Shown here piece after piece: positions 16,733 through 26,600 of a stretch of 64,000 nt of DNA. A model generated the notes under the pieces. The model was not told the DNA's origin. It was given only the letters and a program-made list of their open reading frames with translations, and did no database searches. The translations under genes were made by a program, and so were the position numbers. This stretch comes from Stenotrophomonas cyclobalanopsidis (GTDB lineage: Bacteria; Pseudomonadota; Gammaproteobacteria; Xanthomonadales; Xanthomonadaceae), in NCBI RefSeq assembly GCF_008710035.1, contig NZ_VYKI01000003.1:128387-192386 (forward strand). Direction: 5' to 3'. Every line of letters begins with the position of its first letter. Position 1 is the stretch's first letter.

Positions 16733-17365
16733 ATGACGAAGGCGCAGGAAGTCGAAGATTACTGGGGCTGGTTCGATGAGCTCGTAGAGGCTCATCCGGG
16801 TGCTGAACGCTATCGTCCTAACTTAGAGCTACTTCGCAGCACCGGGCGGGAGCTCATCCAGTCTCTGGAAAACGATGCAAGAGAGGCGCAAGACCAGAAG
16901 CTCAGGAGCGATGCGGCGCTCAATCAACGCTATCGGGCCTTTTTGGTTGAAATGACTACAGCTGCGTTCGACAAGCAATCCACGTATACGACGGCAGTGC
17001 TCTCAATCGGCTACGTCGGGCTATTCACCGCCTGGAATTTGACGTCTTCACTTATCTCCGCAACCTCAAGCCGCATTGTCTTGGTCAGCGCACTCATTTC
17101 GTTGTTGATTTTCATCCTCTTCGAAGTATTCAAAATGCTATATGGCCACATCTTCTTGATGCGTACGCTCAAAGTCATTAAGACACTAGGTCCGGACTTT
17201 GACGTCGAGAATCGGAGATATTTGGATGCAGAAGAAAAAGCAAAACCGTGGTTTTATATTACGTGGTTGGCAACGCTGGTTTTAACACTCGTATTCGGAC
17301 TGGCGGCGGCGTGCATTTTAATATATGCACACATAGAAAGAGCCTTCTTTCCGGCATTGGCTTAG
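16733..17365 (+). CDS. Cargo membrane protein, unknown function
   Basis: A 210-residue protein. The soluble helical N-terminus (about 75 residues, with LIQSLENDAREAQDQKLRSD likely coiled-coil) is followed by hydrophobic segments around YTTAVLSIGYVGLFTAW, IVLVSALISLLIFILFEVFK and YITWLATLVLTLVFGLAAAC, so three to four spans. The ATG at 16733 follows AGGAA. It is divergent from the ParA-HEPN operon and shares its lower GC. It could be a membrane component of the same cassette or an independent superinfection-exclusion protein; neither is shown. Confidence 0.68.
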   Translation: MTKAQEVEDYWGWFDELVEAHPGAERYRPNLELLRSTGRELIQSLENDAREAQDQKLRSDAALNQRYRAFLVEMTTAAFDKQSTYTTAVLSIGYVGLFTAWNLTSSLISATSSRIVLVSALISLLIFILFEVFKMLYGHIFLMRTLKVIKTLGPDFDVENRRYLDAEEKAKPWFYITWLATLVLTLVFGLAAACILIYAHIERAFFPALA

Positions 17366-17598
17366 ACAGTCTCCAACCGGCGACGTTAAATCGATCTGGG
17401 CATTCCCCACTGGCCGGCATAGTCCAAGGTTCCCCACGTATCATGGGACGGCATTGAGAGCGTTTGAGCAGCCATTTAAAAATATTTCTAAATCCATAGC
17501 TTAATCAAATACTTACACTGGATTTAGTCCAGGAGGCTGATGGTCTGAGCCATTGTGGCGCAAGGGGACTGAGCGGAGTGTTTCTGGAAGCAAAACCC

Positions 17599-18168
17599 TC
17601 AAAGGCGGGGGTACAGCCGGCCGCTCGCGCTCAGCCGCCCCTTCCTAGGATCCGTCGCCCTGGGCTTGGTCTCCGCCGGCGGCCGGACCGGCTGCAGGGC
17701 TGCCATCACTCGGGCTGACGCAGCCGCCGCCGCCTCGTCTAAGCGCTGGGCCTGCTGTTGTTGCTCGCGGGTGGGCGGCATAGGCGGCAGGGGCGCGGCC
17801 GACGCGATGGGCGTGCCATCAGTCAGGCGTGCAACAGCCTCGCGTAGCGGCAAGCCCGGGTAGAGCCTGGCCGCGCACCAGCGCTCTGCGAAGCGCTTCC
17901 CTTGCTGCAGGCTGACCACTCTCACGCTCTTGGTCTGCCACATTTTCAGAGCGTTGAGCGTCATGCGCAGGGCATCTGCATGATCAGGGGTGAGGCTGGC
18001 CACCTCCCGGCCGTTCCACCACAGCGCCCAGCGCTCGCCCGTTTGCACCCACCCGGCAGGGATAGGAGCGGTACGAAAGCCTTGGTAGCCGAGGGAAGGA
18101 AGCACGCCCAGAAGAATACGGATCGGCGTCGCACGGGCTGAGATAGAAAGCAGAGAGAAAAGATGCAC
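17599..18168 (-). CDS. Hypothetical prophage protein
   Basis: A 189-residue protein of unknown function. The central part (GWVQTGERWALWWNGREVAS and LRMTLNALKMWQTKSVRVVS) looks globular; the C-terminal third is Ala/Pro/Gln-rich with a likely helix over REQQQQAQRLDEAAAAAS. The start at 18168 is GTG after an AGGG; a shorter start cannot be excluded. It lies 233 bp from the membrane protein gene in a convergent layout. Confidence 0.5.
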   Translation of the reverse strand: MHLFSLLSISARATPIRILLGVLPSLGYQGFRTAPIPAGWVQTGERWALWWNGREVASLTPDHADALRMTLNALKMWQTKSVRVVSLQQGKRFAERWCAARLYPGLPLREAVARLTDGTPIASAAPLPPMPPTREQQQQAQRLDEAAAAASARVMAALQPVRPPAETKPRATDPRKGRLSASGRLYPRL

Positions 18169-18298
18169 AACCCTAACAACAGTGTTATGTCATTGATTTT
18201 TCTACAACTTTCTCTTTACTTGCGTTGTTTGGGCAGTTCTAATCGGCGCGCGCCTTGAAGTGGATCACCTTGGTCTGCGGCGCGCGGAGGGAACGATC

Positions 18299-18562
18299 AT
18301 GGTCGCTACTACTGTTGGTCTCGAAGCAATCTCTACGGACTTCATGCGTCAACACAGCCGCTTTTCCTCTCTGCAGGAGATGCTGGACGAGCACGGGCTG
18401 CATCTTAAGTCCCCTCCCGAGCAGCTCGACCGCATGGTTCGCGCAGCCACAGCGTTTCAGGACTGGCAGGAAATGTTCACTTCTGCTGCCAAGGTTTGGA
18501 TTACGGGCCAGCTAATTGCTCGGCTCCGACCAAATGGCCCGCACAAGCGGATTATCAGGTGA
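18299..18562 (+). CDS. Hypothetical 87-residue protein
   Basis: Small soluble helical protein (LQEMLDEHGLHLKSPPEQLD, then MVRAATAFQDWQEMF). The ATG at 18299 has a strong GGAGGG ribosome site 7 nt upstream. No family recognised. A 10-bp hairpin at 18578-18603 follows and may be its terminator. It precedes the SRAP gene on the same strand. Confidence 0.6.
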   Translation: MVATTVGLEAISTDFMRQHSRFSSLQEMLDEHGLHLKSPPEQLDRMVRAATAFQDWQEMFTSAAKVWITGQLIARLRPNGPHKRIIR

Positions 18563-18668
18563 CCTTCGATCCGCTTCGCCTGCCGGACGGTCTTCCGGCA
18601 GGCACGGAGTCCTGTACTGCAGTGCCCTGCACGCCTTACGAACCCGGCCCGAGGCTAATCTCTGACCC

Positions 18669-19334
18669 ATGTGCGGCCGATTCGTCCTGCTCCCCGTTGT
18701 CGACTTCGGCCTGCCCGGCCTGGCTGATCTCGCCCCGGGCTTGGCCGAGATCCAGCCAAGCTTCAAACTGGCCCCGACTCAACGCGCCTCGGTCATCCTC
18801 GACCACGGCGAAGGGCGGCAGGTGACCAGGATGGCTCGGGGCCTGCTCCCCTTTTGGGCCAAGGGCAGGGGCCTGCAGGGCTGGACCATCAATGCCCGCA
18901 TCGAGACGGTGGCCACTAAGCCTGCCTTTCGCACGGCGTTCAAGAAGCGCCGCTGTGTCATCCCCATGGCCGGCTACTACGAATGGTCCACCAGCCCCGA
19001 GGACGGCAAGAAAGACCCGTGGTTCATCCACGTCAGCGGCCCACTGCTTGCGGCCGGCCTGTGGGAGGACACCAGCCCGTTGCTGCCCGCTGGCAACCTG
19101 GGCACGTTCACCATCATCACTGGCGACAGCAGCGGCGTGTCGGCGGATATCCACGCCCGCATGCCGGTATGGCTGAAGGCCGGCCAGATCGATGACTGGA
19201 TGGCAGCCAGCACCGACGACGCCATGGCGCCGCTGCTGACCAGCCAAGCCCCTGGCATGGAGGCGTATCGCGTGAGCCGAGCGGTCAACACCCCTCGCAA
19301 CAACACCGAGGGGCTGCTGGAACCTGTCGCCTGA
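18669..19334 (+). CDS. SOS response-associated peptidase (SRAP/YedK/HMCES)
   Basis: A 221-residue SRAP-domain protein, which forms a thiazolidine crosslink with abasic sites in single-stranded DNA through its N-terminal cysteine. Cys2 (MCGRFVLLP), NARIETVATKPAF, the RRCVIPMAGYYEW segment with its glutamate, and the C-terminal region around VNTPRNN are all typical. It lies in the cargo block beside the Dam-type methylase rather than with replication genes. It may protect phage DNA from base-excision attack, which is inference. Confidence 0.9.
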   Translation: MCGRFVLLPVVDFGLPGLADLAPGLAEIQPSFKLAPTQRASVILDHGEGRQVTRMARGLLPFWAKGRGLQGWTINARIETVATKPAFRTAFKKRRCVIPMAGYYEWSTSPEDGKKDPWFIHVSGPLLAAGLWEDTSPLLPAGNLGTFTIITGDSSGVSADIHARMPVWLKAGQIDDWMAASTDDAMAPLLTSQAPGMEAYRVSRAVNTPRNNTEGLLEPVA

Positions 19335-19337
19335 GCC

Positions 19338-20129
19338 TTACAGCAGGGCCGCCTGCCTATCATCCCAGCTCTTGATGATCAGCTCGCCGAACTTCCGCCC
19401 CCTGCCCTGCCCGCCGCCAATCGTGTAGTCGAGCTGCAGCGGCACCAGGTCGAACCCGGCAAACACCTCACGGATCTGCGGGTGATCGTTGATCGACACG
19501 ACGAACCGGCCAGCGGCGCTGCGCATCAGCCCTGCCATCGCCTCATACTCACCGAAGGGGAAGTCGACGCCGTAGCCCTCAGTCTCCCAATACGGCGGGT
19601 CCAGATAGAACAGCGTGCCGGGCCGATCATAGCGGCGCACGCAGTCCTGCCACGGCAGGCACTCGATGATGGTGTTGGCCAGGCGCAGATGCACGGCACT
19701 GAGCTCTTCCTCGATCCGCAGTAGGTTGAGCCGCGGACCTCCAGTCGTCACCACGCCGAACGTCTGCCCCTGCACCTTGCCGCCGAATGCCAGCTTCTGC
19801 AGGTAGTAGAAGCGGGCCGCCCGCTGGATGTCGGTTAGGGTCTCGGGGCGCTCCATCTGCGCCCACTCGAACATCTGCCGCGACACCAGCGACCAGCGGA
19901 ACATCCGCACAAATTCGTCCAGGTGATGCCGGACGCAGCGATACAGCCCGACCAGCTCGCCGTTGATGTCGTTGAGTACTTCGGTCGCTGCCGGGTACGG
20001 GCGCATGAGCAGGGAGGCGGCGCCGCCGGCGAATGCCTCCACATAGCAGTCGTGCTCAGGGAAGTGTGGATACAGGTGCTTCAGCAGGCGGCGCTTGCCG
20101 CCCGGCCAGGAAATGATGGGCTTGGTCAT
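19338..20129 (-). CDS. DNA adenine N6-methyltransferase (Dam/D12 class)
   Basis: A 263-residue alpha-class N6-adenine methylase. The SAM-binding motif is FAGGAASLL after YVEAF near residue 33, and the catalytic DPPY is in FYLDPPYWETEGYG near residue 175. The N-terminal ISWPGGKRRLL is typical of D12-class enzymes. The specificity, GATC or other, is not readable. No restriction partner is adjacent, so it is an orphan, likely to shield phage DNA or alter host methylation. It converges with the SRAP gene and is separated from the late operon by a strong hairpin. Confidence 0.9.
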   Translation of the reverse strand: MTKPIISWPGGKRRLLKHLYPHFPEHDCYVEAFAGGAASLLMRPYPAATEVLNDINGELVGLYRCVRHHLDEFVRMFRWSLVSRQMFEWAQMERPETLTDIQRAARFYYLQKLAFGGKVQGQTFGVVTTGGPRLNLLRIEEELSAVHLRLANTIIECLPWQDCVRRYDRPGTLFYLDPPYWETEGYGVDFPFGEYEAMAGLMRSAAGRFVVSINDHPQIREVFAGFDLVPLQLDYTIGGGQGRGRKFGELIIKSWDDRQAALL

Positions 20130-20229
20130 GGGATCTCAGGTTTTGCGATGGGTGGGGCCGACAATCCCAGCCGCTCTCGAGGGCGACAGGGACGCGGCCA
20201 ATGCCAGGTGCTGAGATCACCTGTGTTGC

Positions 20230-20267
20230 GGCACTGCCCGGGTGCTTGCCGGCACCCGGGCAGTGCC
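20230..20267. terminator. Strong hairpin at end of late operon
   Basis: Perfect 16-bp arms (GGCACTGCCCGGGTGC and its complement) around a 6-nt loop, immediately after the last tail gene (stop at 20276) and before dam. No T-run follows on the minus strand, so termination would be less classical; a boundary element is the alternative. Confidence 0.6.
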
Positions 20268-20275
20268 CTGTTTCG

Positions 20276-20509
20276 TTACACGGTCAGTTCGTAGAGCGGG
20301 AGGTTGGGCGCAGCCTCGACCAGCCGGCCGCCACGCACCCACACGTTGTGGGGCAGCGCCAGCGGCAGCTGCCCGAAGGCCCGCATCTGCACGCCGTCGT
20401 AGGTGGTCAAGCTGCTCGTACCATCAGAGTTGTGCGCGGTGACGGTGGCGATCAGCCTCGGGCTGCCGCCTACCAGGTCACCGAATTGGTCCCACAGGTC
20501 AGTCCGCAT
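20276..20509 (-). CDS. Small tail-region protein
   Basis: A 77-residue protein, last gene of the late operon; its start overlaps the end of the preceding tail gene by 11 bp. It reads as a small beta-rich domain (LTTYDGVQMRAFGQLPLALP, VWVRGGRLVEAAPNLPLYEL). No family recognised. A structural or tail-tip role is inferred from position only. Confidence 0.6.
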   Translation of the reverse strand: MRTDLWDQFGDLVGGSPRLIATVTAHNSDGTSSLTTYDGVQMRAFGQLPLALPHNVWVRGGRLVEAAPNLPLYELTV

Positions 20510-22313
20510 CGGTGTAATGCCTCTCCAGGGTTGCCGTCTGTTCGATTACCACAGCCTGGTCGTCGGCCGAGACCTCGATCCGCAGCGATTCGCACTGGCC
20601 GTGCCAAGTGCCGTCAGCACCCACCACCTGGACCAGATCCAGCGGCAGCACCAGCCCGACCTCACCAGGCTTGAGCGGCTGACCGAACAGAGGCACCGTC
20701 AGGTCGACGGCGGCCTGCTCTCCGCGATCACATAGGATGTTCCTGCCCCGCTCCGCGGCGGCAGCCGGAACGGTAATCAAAGGGCTGCTGACCTGCTGGG
20801 CATAGAGCCGCCCCTCTTCTCCCGATCTGCGCACCTTGCAGGTGACGCCCTTGCCGGCCAGCTCGCCCGTCACCACGACAGCGTCGTACAGCGGCGCGCT
20901 GCGCATCTGCAGGCTTTCCGTCAGCACGATGTCCTCCTGCAGCACGTGGTCCGGCCGAGTGGTTCGCCAATCCCAGGGACTCGCCGGATAGGCCGCCCTC
21001 ACGCGCATGGCGAGCGCGGCGGGGTCAGACTGCACGACACCCCCGCTCGCCTCTGCGAGCGCGCTGATGGCATCCAGCGGCGTGCTGGTGTCATAGAACC
21101 AGGCACCGGCCGGCACGTTCCAGTCGACGGTGTCGTATTCGCTGGTGAAGCCCGTATCTGCCAGCTCCTCGGCCACCAGCTGCGCCATGCTGCGCTCTTC
21201 TGTCGTGGCCTTGACCCGAGCTGGCGCATAGGGCGCGGCAAGCAGCGCGGTGCGGGAGCGGCCGCTCAGGCGCACGCCACCGCCACTGAACTCCCTTTGC
21301 TTCTGGAAGCTCTCGATGATGCCCGTCCAGACGTAGCCGTTAAGGGCGACCTCGAACTGTCTGGGCCCGGCCGCGGTGGGCTTCAGCAGTGCGAGCTGCT
21401 GCGGATCGGCCAGCTCGATGTCGAACGTCCAGCCCCACGCCCCGCGACTGGCGGCGAGCGAGATCCGCGTCACTTCAATGGGCGTGCGATCAGGGAGGCG
21501 CACAAGAGAAACTGTGTTGATCACAACATGAGTCCTGCGTTGGGGGCGTACCACGTAACAAGCGGCGACGCCAAGATTCAGGGGAACAAATCCCAAAGCG
21601 CCCACCACAGGGCACCCAAGGTTCAGACCAACGTAGTCGCCGCGCGGGAAGGGAGTTTCGGGCTCAGGATCTGGGCCGGTACCCGGCTTAGGGCGGCCCC
21701 CCCAAGGAACTCCCCTGCCAGCACCCCAAGGCAGGCGAGCCGACCGGTAACCCAGCACGGGGTGCCGCCACATGGCAGACACCGCAACGGCAAGGATCGG
21801 CGTGCTGCCGCGCCAGGCGAAGCGAGTGGCCGCGGCAGATCGAGCAAGGGAGCGCCAAGCGATAGCAGCACCAACTGACGCCAGGCCGGTCGCCTCGTGC
21901 CATGGCATGGACAGCTGCTGCTTGGCCAATCCCAAAGCATCCCAGCCAACGCTGCACGTGACGGCAGCGGACTTCATCGTCTCGCGCCAGATCATCTGGC
22001 AATCAGCCTGGTGGCGCGGGGCCAGATCCCACGCCAGTAACGTGGCTTGCCGGCACGGCTCAGCTTTACGCCAAGCCATGTCGACGGCTGGAGTTAGCCT
22101 CCCCGCTTCGCCCCACCCGAGGCGTACTGACCGTCGGATTTGCGCAGCCAATGCCCAGTGCATTGAGGTAGATGCGCGAATACCCCGGAAAACGGGTTCG
22201 GGAGGCACGACGCCGCCGTCGTCTACGCCCAGGTTAAGGCCAATCCACTCACCGCTGAGCGCGTTCAGCGGGCCAAGGTTAAGCCCTACGAAACTTCCAT
22301 CTGTCGCAGGCAC
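20499..22313 (-). CDS. Phage tail protein with VGLNLG repeats
   Basis: A 604-residue protein. Two similar modules open with paired VGLNLG-type motifs: residues 9-14 and 24-29, and again near 226-250. The first is followed by a Trp/Ala/Arg-rich segment of about 190 residues. The C-terminal 340 residues (from about VVINTVSLVRLPDRTPIEVT) resemble tail-hub or late-control-type proteins (RISLAASRGAWGWTFDIELA, SGRSRTALLAAPYAPARV). The start is GTG at 22313. By position near the end of the tail module it is probably part of the tail tip. Confidence 0.68.
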   Translation of the reverse strand: MPATDGSFVGLNLGPLNALSGEWIGLNLGVDDGGVVPPEPVFRGIRASTSMHWALAAQIRRSVRLGWGEAGRLTPAVDMAWRKAEPCRQATLLAWDLAPRHQADCQMIWRETMKSAAVTCSVGWDALGLAKQQLSMPWHEATGLASVGAAIAWRSLARSAAATRFAWRGSTPILAVAVSAMWRHPVLGYRSARLPWGAGRGVPWGGRPKPGTGPDPEPETPFPRGDYVGLNLGCPVVGALGFVPLNLGVAACYVVRPQRRTHVVINTVSLVRLPDRTPIEVTRISLAASRGAWGWTFDIELADPQQLALLKPTAAGPRQFEVALNGYVWTGIIESFQKQREFSGGGVRLSGRSRTALLAAPYAPARVKATTEERSMAQLVAEELADTGFTSEYDTVDWNVPAGAWFYDTSTPLDAISALAEASGGVVQSDPAALAMRVRAAYPASPWDWRTTRPDHVLQEDIVLTESLQMRSAPLYDAVVVTGELAGKGVTCKVRRSGEEGRLYAQQVSSPLITVPAAAAERGRNILCDRGEQAAVDLTVPLFGQPLKPGEVGLVLPLDLVQVVGADGTWHGQCESLRIEVSADDQAVVIEQTATLERHYTDAD

Positions 22314-22316
22314 GGT

Positions 22317-22652
22317 CTACTCCATCGGCGCTGGTGCGACCCAGTCCTGCACCGCTGCGTTGACGTTTCCACGATCATCGACGCCCACCACTAGGAACTT
22401 CATGTCGAGCATGAGCCGGTCGACGCGCCACGTTCCATCCGCCCTCGATCGCGTGGTCGCGACCACGTCGAACGTGCGTCGGTCGAGGATCATGATCCTG
22501 CCAATGGACGGCTGATTCAAAATCCGCAAGCGCCCGTCTGGAGAGTCTGGATCGTTGGGGACCGGAGCGTTACCTGCAAGATACCCATGCCCAGCCCATC
22601 GGCTGCCAATGGAACATCTAACGCGCATGACCGCGCGACCATTTACTGCCAC
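22317..22652 (-). CDS. Small tail-tip or fibre-associated protein
   Basis: A 111-residue beta-rich protein; RRTFDVVATTRSRADGTWRV and DMKFLVVGVDDRGNVNAAVQ look like a carboxypeptidase-regulatory or Ig-like fold. The start is GTG at 22652, chosen for the excellent GGAGG 7 nt upstream; the gene overlaps the preceding one by 10 bp. Role inferred from position. Confidence 0.65.
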   Translation of the reverse strand: MAVNGRAVMRVRCSIGSRWAGHGYLAGNAPVPNDPDSPDGRLRILNQPSIGRIMILDRRTFDVVATTRSRADGTWRVDRLMLDMKFLVVGVDDRGNVNAAVQDWVAPAPME

Positions 22653-23668
22653 CAGTCACCTCCTTCAAGAAAGATGACCTGACCTTCTTGGCGTTCGCTG
22701 GCGCCACGCCAGATCTCACCTGTGAAGTTCACAGCAAACAGCGTAGTTGCGTCGCCGAATCCTTGCCCGGCGGCTTGACTGACCAGAGGTGGCAGAGGGC
22801 GATCATGAAGTGGGGCGATGATGCCTGGCAGTTGACCACGCGGCTGTATCGCAGACTCAAATATCTGGATGGGGTTAAACAACAACCCCTGTCCGACAGG
22901 GTCGGGATAAGGTGATGCGTATCTATTGTTGCCACCCCAGGCATTCCAAGATCCCTCACGATAGCCACCGACCAAAAACCCGGGAGCAGCACTTGTAGAG
23001 CTTGCCGCAGTTGACGGAAGATAAAGTGCAGGGCGACTGACATCGAAGCTTCCATACGTGTTGGCTGTAGTGAAAATATGCTGGTCGTAGTCGATGCTCG
23101 ACGTAAACGTCGTAAGCCCGCCATTGCCAACGCACCAATTATTACTATCACCTGCTTTGTAGGATATGTAATCACCGAAAAAGTAAGGGTGGTAGTAATT
23201 GGCTGAGGGCCATGGATTGATGAACAAGTAGATGATTCTGGAATCGGCAATTGCGATCCACCGGCGAGAGTCGCCGTCCAGCTCGGATGATTTTGCGATG
23301 AGTACGCCGTTCTCCCGAGATGTTGCGGTCGGTGTCGGCTGCAAGCCTGTATCGAAAGCCGTCATCGCCGAATAGCCACGCACGAAGGCGATTTGGCCCG
23401 TACCTGAAGGGCCCGGATCTTCCACCTGAAGGTAAAAACCGGTTCCAGAAACAGCATTGTTGCGATAGGCCCGCTTGTTTAGACCGGAAAGGGCTTTCGT
23501 CCACCCCGCGCCGCTCCTGCGATCAACGCCTGTGCCATAGCCGTCGACAAGGACAGCATCCAGCAGCGCCACCAAGCTGCCAGCTTGACCAGAAAGCTGC
23601 GGCGCACCCGAATCGGTGCTCTTGAATATGGTTGCCACGTTATTGCTCCCCAGCCACATTGCCGACAA
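22643..23668 (-). CDS. Putative receptor-binding or tail-tip protein
   Basis: A 341-residue protein rich in Gly, Ser, Asn and aromatic residues (FINPWPSANYYHPYFFGDYI, SRPALYLPSTAASSTSAAPG). GC and codon use are visibly lower than in the neighbouring tail genes, a common sign of exchange in host-recognition genes. No family recognised. It overlaps the large tail protein gene by 29 bp. Host recognition is an inference from composition and position. Confidence 0.65.
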   Translation of the reverse strand: MSAMWLGSNNVATIFKSTDSGAPQLSGQAGSLVALLDAVLVDGYGTGVDRRSGAGWTKALSGLNKRAYRNNAVSGTGFYLQVEDPGPSGTGQIAFVRGYSAMTAFDTGLQPTPTATSRENGVLIAKSSELDGDSRRWIAIADSRIIYLFINPWPSANYYHPYFFGDYISYKAGDSNNWCVGNGGLTTFTSSIDYDQHIFTTANTYGSFDVSRPALYLPSTAASSTSAAPGFLVGGYREGSWNAWGGNNRYASPYPDPVGQGLLFNPIQIFESAIQPRGQLPGIIAPLHDRPLPPLVSQAAGQGFGDATTLFAVNFTGEIWRGASERQEGQVIFLEGGDWWQ

Positions 23669-26600
23669 CCTGCAGTCGGGTCGAATCCGTCGCTCCCTCG
23701 GGTGTCCCCGGCAGCGTCGTGCGAATCATCCACACCGGAGCCAATCCACCCACGGTGTTGAAGCGCACCACATTGTTGGTAGACCAACCGCCGCCCCACC
23801 CCTCTTTTCGCATCAGGAAGTACGGCTGATTGGTTCGCGGGTTCACCGGCGCCAGATCGGACGTGGTATTGCCCGAGGCGATCACACCGACCGTCTCGCC
23901 GATCAGCTCAAACTGCGTTGCAGACGTAAGTCGCACGGCCCAGCGCTCGGTGATCGCATCCGCATTGGTAACCACCAGCGGATAGTCAGTATCGTTGTAC
24001 GTGCCGGGGGCCACGCTGCCTGACGGCAGATCCGCCCAGACGTTCGACCAGGTCGCCTGATCGAACAGGCTCACCACCCGCGCCTGCAGGTCCAGCGAGC
24101 CATTCGCCTCGCCCAAGCGCAGCGCGGTGCTGATCATCGCCTCGCCCACCGGGTAGTCATGGGTCAGGCCGGTGTTGATCTCGATCTCCCCCGTGATCTG
24201 CGGCTGCACCACCAACCGCCGGTCTTCTACGCGCTCGCTGATCGTGATGGGCAGTGTGTAGGCAGAGAGGTTCAGCGGATCGCTGAACTTCAGCGTGCCC
24301 ACGTCCAGGTCAGCCACGAACCATGCCGCATCCACCGGTGCGCCGAAGGCATCACGCACCTCGATGGCTGCCACCCGGCCACGACCGAAGGAGACCGTCT
24401 GGTTTGCCTGCGGCGAGGCCACCACATGCTTGGCGGTGTGGTGAATCAACACCGTCTGCCCAGGCTTGAACGCCGGGGCCCGGCCGTCGCTGGGCAAGCG
24501 TACGGACGATAGGCCGATGACGACCTCTGAGAGCGGGACCGAGCGGTACACCACCGCCCCCATGTAGATGGAGCCCGCCTGGACCAGAGCCGGCCGCCAG
24601 ATCCGGTCACCTTCCACCAGGTCAGGATCGAACCAGGGCTGACCCTCGTTGCCCGCCACCGGCACCAACTGGCCGAACTGCACCTTGGCGACACCGCTCT
24701 CCCAATCCACGGTCCCGCGGATCTGGGCACCGGAGATCACCCCGTTGATGTCGGCCGTTGCCGTGAGCAGCTCGCCGTCCAGCCGGTTGGCCCGCAGCGT
24801 GAACATGCCCGGCCGCAGCGGCGAGCCCGGCGCGCGGAAGAAGCTGTTGGCAACGCCGGGGTCACCGATGCGCGTCAGCAGGGACTGGATCTGCACAGCA
24901 TTGGCGCCGCCAGGCAGCCACTGGGTCAGGCTCACCACGCCGGCGGTGTAGTCGATGGTGCCAGCGTAGACGCCTGCCCCGGTCAGCGGATCGACGGTGT
25001 GGTACAGACCGCCGCTGCGATCCACGTAGGTGCGGCCACGGAAGGTAAACCTCACGCTGCCAGGCACGATGCTGTCGCTGATGGTCGGCGTCAGCTGCAG
25101 GGACACCGGGGGAAGCTGCAGGGATTCTTCAGCCGATTCAGCCCCAGCACCCGCCAGGGTCCATCCGGCGGAGACCAGCGTGCCGGCCGAGAACTGTGCA
25201 AGCACGTCGGTGCGGCCATAGCCCACAAGCTTCAGCCGACCCGAGCGCAGCTCGTACTGTGGGTAGGACACCTGGCGCACCATGAACTTGCCGGCCTGCA
25301 GGGTCACCGCGCCGCTGCTGTAGTTGATTGCCCCCAGCACGGTGGTCGCCGCGGTGTCGCCCACCGAGACCGCCACCAGGTTGCCGTTGCCATCGTCCTT
25401 GGCGATGACGCGCATGGGCTGCGGCGCGGAGGCCAGATCGTAGGCGTCCCGCATCACGGTGATGACCCAGTCCAGCATCACGGAGCCCGGCTTGACCGGC
25501 CCCTGCGGCAGCGCGAAGGACACCAGGCCGTTGCCGTCTGGCACCGGCTGCGGCGCGGCGTGAAGCGACTCCGCCCAATCGTAGTTGACCGCCATCTGGG
25601 TGTTGGCGTCAGGCAGTGTATCCAGCTGCAGCAGGCACTCACTTGTGGCATAGGCGATTGACCCGCGAACCTGGCCCGCGATGAGCAGACCACCGACACC
25701 GTTGTCGGCCACGCTCACATCCGCGCCGCCCACCCGCACGGTGAGCCGCACAGTGCCGGGAATTGCACCCTCGTGCCCCAGCAGAAAGCGCAACGACGGC
25801 GGCTTGATGTTGGTGTCGCCAGCACGGGCTTCGGCAATGATCGAGGTGCCCCAGGCAGTGATGATGCTGCTGTCCAGATCGGGCAGGGCCCCGGTCGTCA
25901 ACACCAGGGAGCCGGTCATGTAGTTGATGGTGCCGCTGCCCTGTCCAGGCTTCCCAACGAGCTGGCCACGGCCGTTGTCGGTCAGCCGATACCAGCGGCC
26001 GAGCGCACGATAGTCCACCACGACAGTACCCGGCGCCGGCAGCGGTTCCAGCTGGGTCAGCCACACCATGCCCTGGTTGTTCTGTGTCACCGCGATCTCA
26101 TCGGTGAAGCCCTGCATGGGAATCGTGCCGGCCGGGGTTGCGGTGATGCTGACGCTGGTGCTGCCCACACCGGTGGAGTGAACCAGCGAGACGGCACCGG
26201 ACTGATAGTCGACGGTGCCTGCCCAGGGCGTCACAGCGGAAGAAGCCAGGCCGCCCATGCCATCGTCCGTCAGTTCGATGCTGCCAACCAGCAACTTAAC
26301 GCTTCCTACGGCCATGCCCGTGCCCAGGAAGCGGGTCACCGCCACACCCGCCACGAAGTCGCTGCTGAAGTTCAGCGCCAGGGTGTTGGCCGGCCCCGAA
26401 GGAACGTGGCTCAGCGTACCCATGCCGGCCAGCACGTCGCTCACCGCCGTCTCTGCAGTAGAGGTGGGGACAATCGGCACATAGGGCGAATCGATCTGCA
26501 CCGACAGGTCACCGGGCTTCCCGGCCGCGGTCAGCCGCTTCACGCTGTGGTAGCTGGTGGCGTCGACCACGTTGGTCTCATAGACACGGGTGCCGGGCTT

